DNA from: an uncultured Mycoplasmatota bacterium
GTDB lineage: Bacteria > Bacillota_I > Bacilli_A > RF39 > UBA660
DNA: 14,703 nucleotides
Reading direction: 5' to 3'
Assembly: GCA_946494435.1 (NCBI GenBank)
Contig: CAMMBO010000020.1
Location: 1 to 14,703 of the forward strand
In this document: positions 12,719-14,703 of the stretch, piece after piece
Layout of the letters: the number at the start of each line of letters is the position of its first letter
Numbering within the stretch: the first letter of the stretch is position 1
Translations under genes and position numbers: made by a program
Notes under the pieces: model-generated
Told to the model about the DNA's origin: nothing
Databases searched by the model: none
Seen by the model: only the letters and a program-made list of their open reading frames with translations

Positions 12719-13960
12719 TTAACCTCCTAATACATTTATAATTATAGTTAAAGTCATACCTAATGTTATCAAGAGAAGCCCTGTTAGGGCAACAACATTG
12801 GCATTTCCATAACTAAAAACATATTTATAATTAAAGTTGAATTTTTCTTTTTTGACTTTCTCTTCTTGATAATCTTCTCTAGTCTTAATAGCTGGTACTA
12901 CTTTAGGTAAAGCTTCTTTAGATAAAAATTTATTATTTTTTATTTCTCTATAACTAGGCATAGTAATAACAGTTAAATCTAAAGCTTTGATATCACTATA
13001 TCTTTTTATAATAGGATATTTACTATCAGTAATTCTAGATACTAAGATATTTAAATCTACTTTATCGACACTATTAATAATATCATCAATATCAGATAAA
13101 GAGTTCTTGGCTAAATCGCTTCTTTTAATAAAGGCAATACAAGGAAGTGACTCTGATAAATTTAAAGCTTTCCATCTTCTATCAAAGGTTTTAAGAACAG
13201 TCGTTTCTTCTTTAGTAGTCATATTAACATGTTGACAAAGGGATGCTAAATTACTTTTACATTTATGATAGTCTTTAAGATAAAAAGCATCTTTATTATA
13301 GTCTTTAAGATAATTATAATATTTACTAAGAGAAGTAATCTCAGCCATATATTCTGGACTTCTAAAAGCATAGTAATAAGCCATAGCAGGGGAATCTGTT
13401 ATATATATCGCTCTACTCTTTTCCTTTAAATCTCTTGATATAATACTTTTATAGTTGTGGTTAGAAAAGATATAGTCTACTTTCTTTAAATCATTTAACT
13501 CTTTAATATCTATATCCTGGGTTAATCCTATTTCTTCTGTTTTTTCTTTAAAGACAGAAGGAAAACTATGGAAGCAGTAACCATTAACGATGTACTTATC
13601 ATAGATATATTTAAGCATCTCTTTTTTATCTTCAGTTATACTCTTATTTAAATCTAGTTTTCTTGCAATTAAATCTATTAATAAACTGTTACCTTTAATA
13701 ACTAAATCTTGATGATTTTCATAGCTATTAGTAATATTACTTAATTCATTTAAAAAGTAGGAATGATAAGTCTTATCACCAATTATTATTTGATATTTAA
13801 TTACTATATCTATAGCAATTAAAAGAGAATATTGATTATATGTATAATCTTCTCCATTTATAGAAACATTAGATACTTTATTTTTAGTAGATTCATTTGT
13901 TAAAACATAATGAAGGATTGATAAGAGATTATCGTTTTTTAATAATGATTTAAAATTCAT
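12719..13960 (-). CDS. Unidentified tail-anchored protein, possible ADP-ribosyltransferase-like fold
   Basis: 413 residues from ATG at 13960; a TTG three codons upstream (13969) is in frame, but AAGGG is 9 nt before the ATG and touches the TTG, so ATG is preferred. The N-terminal about 380 residues are cytoplasmic and helical; a single C-terminal membrane helix (about 387-410, ending NVLGG) anchors it with the bulk inside. Two segments, GYCFHSFPSVFKEKTEEIGL (127-146) and IYITDSPAMAYYYAFRSPEY (185-204), resemble the 'H...I...GL' and 'YlT....A..YA' blocks of ADP-ribosyltransferase-fold proteins. This is a pattern impression, without a third catalytic residue identified. First gene of the operon with fmt, overlapping its ribosome binding site. 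Function unknown. Confidence 0.75.
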   Translation of the reverse strand: MNFKSLLKNDNLLSILHYVLTNESTKNKVSNVSINGEDYTYNQYSLLIAIDIVIKYQIIIGDKTYHSYFLNELSNITNSYENHQDLVIKGNSLLIDLIARKLDLNKSITEDKKEMLKYIYDKYIVNGYCFHSFPSVFKEKTEEIGLTQDIDIKELNDLKKVDYIFSNHNYKSIISRDLKEKSRAIYITDSPAMAYYYAFRSPEYMAEITSLSKYYNYLKDYNKDAFYLKDYHKCKSNLASLCQHVNMTTKEETTVLKTFDRRWKALNLSESLPCIAFIKRSDLAKNSLSDIDDIINSVDKVDLNILVSRITDSKYPIIKRYSDIKALDLTVITMPSYREIKNNKFLSKEALPKVVPAIKTREDYQEEKVKKEKFNFNYKYVFSYGNANVVALTGLLLITLGMTLTIIINVLGG

Positions 13961-13987
13961 AACTATCAACCCTTCTTTCTAGAATAG

Positions 13988-14016
13988 ATTATAGCAAAGA
14001 AAAAGTACTTTTACAA
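13988..14016 (-). promoter_or_regulatory. Sigma-A promoter of the fmt operon
   Basis: Minus strand TTGTAA (14016-14011), 17-nt spacer, TATAAT (13993-13988), with an extended -10 TGC before it. The -35 box falls in the loop of the terminator at 13994-14028. Confidence 0.72.
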
Positions 14017-14028
14017 TAAAGTACCTTT
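13994..14028 (-). terminator. Terminator of the surface-protein gene
   Basis: AAAGGTACTT (14028-14019, minus strand) pairs with AAGTACTTTT (14010-14001), 10 bp with one G-U and an 8-nt loop, then TTTTTCTTT. It overlaps the stop codon. Confidence 0.85.
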
Positions 14029-14703
14029 ATTTTTGTACATAGGTAAAGTCCGTCACTCCACTATTAGAAATAGCAGAGCTAGGTATTGTCCATTTATCTC
14101 TTGTTACTAGTATTTCTGCTAAATTGCCAGTATAATCAAACATTAACATATAATTTGTTATATTTGATGTATCAAAATTTGTTAAATCTAATTTTTTCAA
14201 TCCACTACATAACCAAAACATTGCTTGCATATTGGTAACATTTGATGTGTTAAAATAATTGCCAAATAATATTGTTTCCAAATTTATATTTTCAGATAAA
14301 CCTCCAAACATCATCGACATGTCAGTAGTCGAAGTAGTATCTAAATAGGCTAAATCAATTGAGGTACAATTAGTAAATCCAGAAAAATATCTACTCATAT
14401 CATAATTGGCAATTATCTTACCTTCTCCACCTATTGTTAGTTTATATGTTCCAGAACCTGTTCCATCATCTTCAGCATATGCTATTACACTCCCATTCTG
14501 TTTTTCTGATATATCCCAACTTTCTATTACTCCTTCTGGTACAACTGTATCTCCTTTTGTTACTATACTTGTTATTTTACTCTGATATTCTGATGAATGG
14601 AAATCTGCACTTCCTGCTGTTCTCATCATCCTATCTTCAATTGATAATCCATCTTTACCATAAACATTTATCTTTACAGCAAACTTTAAATTTCCTCCAT
14701 CTC
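14027..14703 (-). CDS. BspA-like/DUF285 surface protein (3' part, continues beyond the window)
   Basis: The frame is open to the right edge, so 225 C-terminal residues are visible and the true start lies outside; the ATG codons near 14629 are internal. From about residue 80 the sequence has the BspA-type DUF285 leucine-rich pattern: FTNCTSIDLAYLDTTSTTDMS, MMFGGLSENINLETILFGNYFN, then NTSNVTNMQAMFWLCSGLKKL and DLTNFDTSNITNYMLMF, with repeats of about 22-25 residues built on 'L-x-x-F-D-T-S-x-V-x-x-M-x-x-M-F'. Such proteins are usually large, secreted and surface-exposed, with roles in adhesion. The visible C-terminus (VTDFTYVQK) has no LPxTG sorting signal or membrane helix, so anchoring must come from the N-terminal part or the protein is released. 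Confidence 0.82.
   Translation of the reverse strand, partial: DGGNLKFAVKINVYGKDGLSIEDRMMRTAGSADFHSSEYQSKITSIVTKGDTVVPEGVIESWDISEKQNGSVIAYAEDDGTGSGTYKLTIGGEGKIIANYDMSRYFSGFTNCTSIDLAYLDTTSTTDMSMMFGGLSENINLETILFGNYFNTSNVTNMQAMFWLCSGLKKLDLTNFDTSNITNYMLMFDYTGNLAEILVTRDKWTIPSSAISNSGVTDFTYVQK

Overview
The window is very AT-rich, low-GC Bacillota-type DNA with strong AGGAGG-type ribosome binding sites, sigma-A promoters and U-rich intrinsic terminators. TGG is used for tryptophan and TGA as a stop (the fmt homologue ends in TGA), so the mycoplasma code does not apply. Two tiny YjcZ-type sporulation proteins, a CotD-like spore coat protein, PrsA, RecX and an SRP54 gene point to an endospore-forming member of the Bacilli/Erysipelotrichia side of the phylum. 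The BspA/DUF285-type surface protein at the right edge would suit a host-associated (gut) lineage. The species cannot be named from the sequence.

Layout. Positions 1-104 hold the 3' end of an unidentified + strand gene and its terminator. Positions 186-1013 carry a minus-strand group: a CmpB-type membrane protein and two tiny sporulation membrane proteins behind a sigma-K-like promoter. On the + strand follow the lipoprotein foldase gene prsA (1153-2157) and an unidentified 230-residue gene (2270-2962) with a perfect consensus sigma-A promoter. From 2994 to the right edge every gene is on the minus strand: radical SAM gene with recX (one operon), rpoZ, a toxin-antitoxin operon, a cotD-like gene, ffh, an unidentified gene apparently broken by an in-frame stop, a short frameshifted gene remnant, a four-gene operon (unknown tail-anchored protein, fmt, two unknown membrane-anchored proteins), and the 3' part of a surface-protein gene.

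The most system-like element is the toxin-antitoxin pair at 5223-6506. An MqsR-like toxin with a TTG start precedes a 315-residue antitoxin that joins an MqsA-type HTH to a C-terminal SocA/Panacea (DUF4065) domain and contains no cysteine. A perfect 26-bp palindrome covers the -35 element of the operon promoter, the expected layout for autorepression. Other points worth attention are the 496-codon reading frame split by one TAA at 8677-8679, an unknown tail-anchored protein with faint ADP-ribosyltransferase-like motifs in the fmt operon, and a recurring architecture in which the -35 box of a gene lies inside the terminator of the preceding one.

Housekeeping genes (rpoZ, ffh, fmt, recX, prsA) are intact and of normal length. 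Accessory and sporulation genes lie between them. No tRNA, rRNA, CRISPR array, insertion sequence or transposase was seen.
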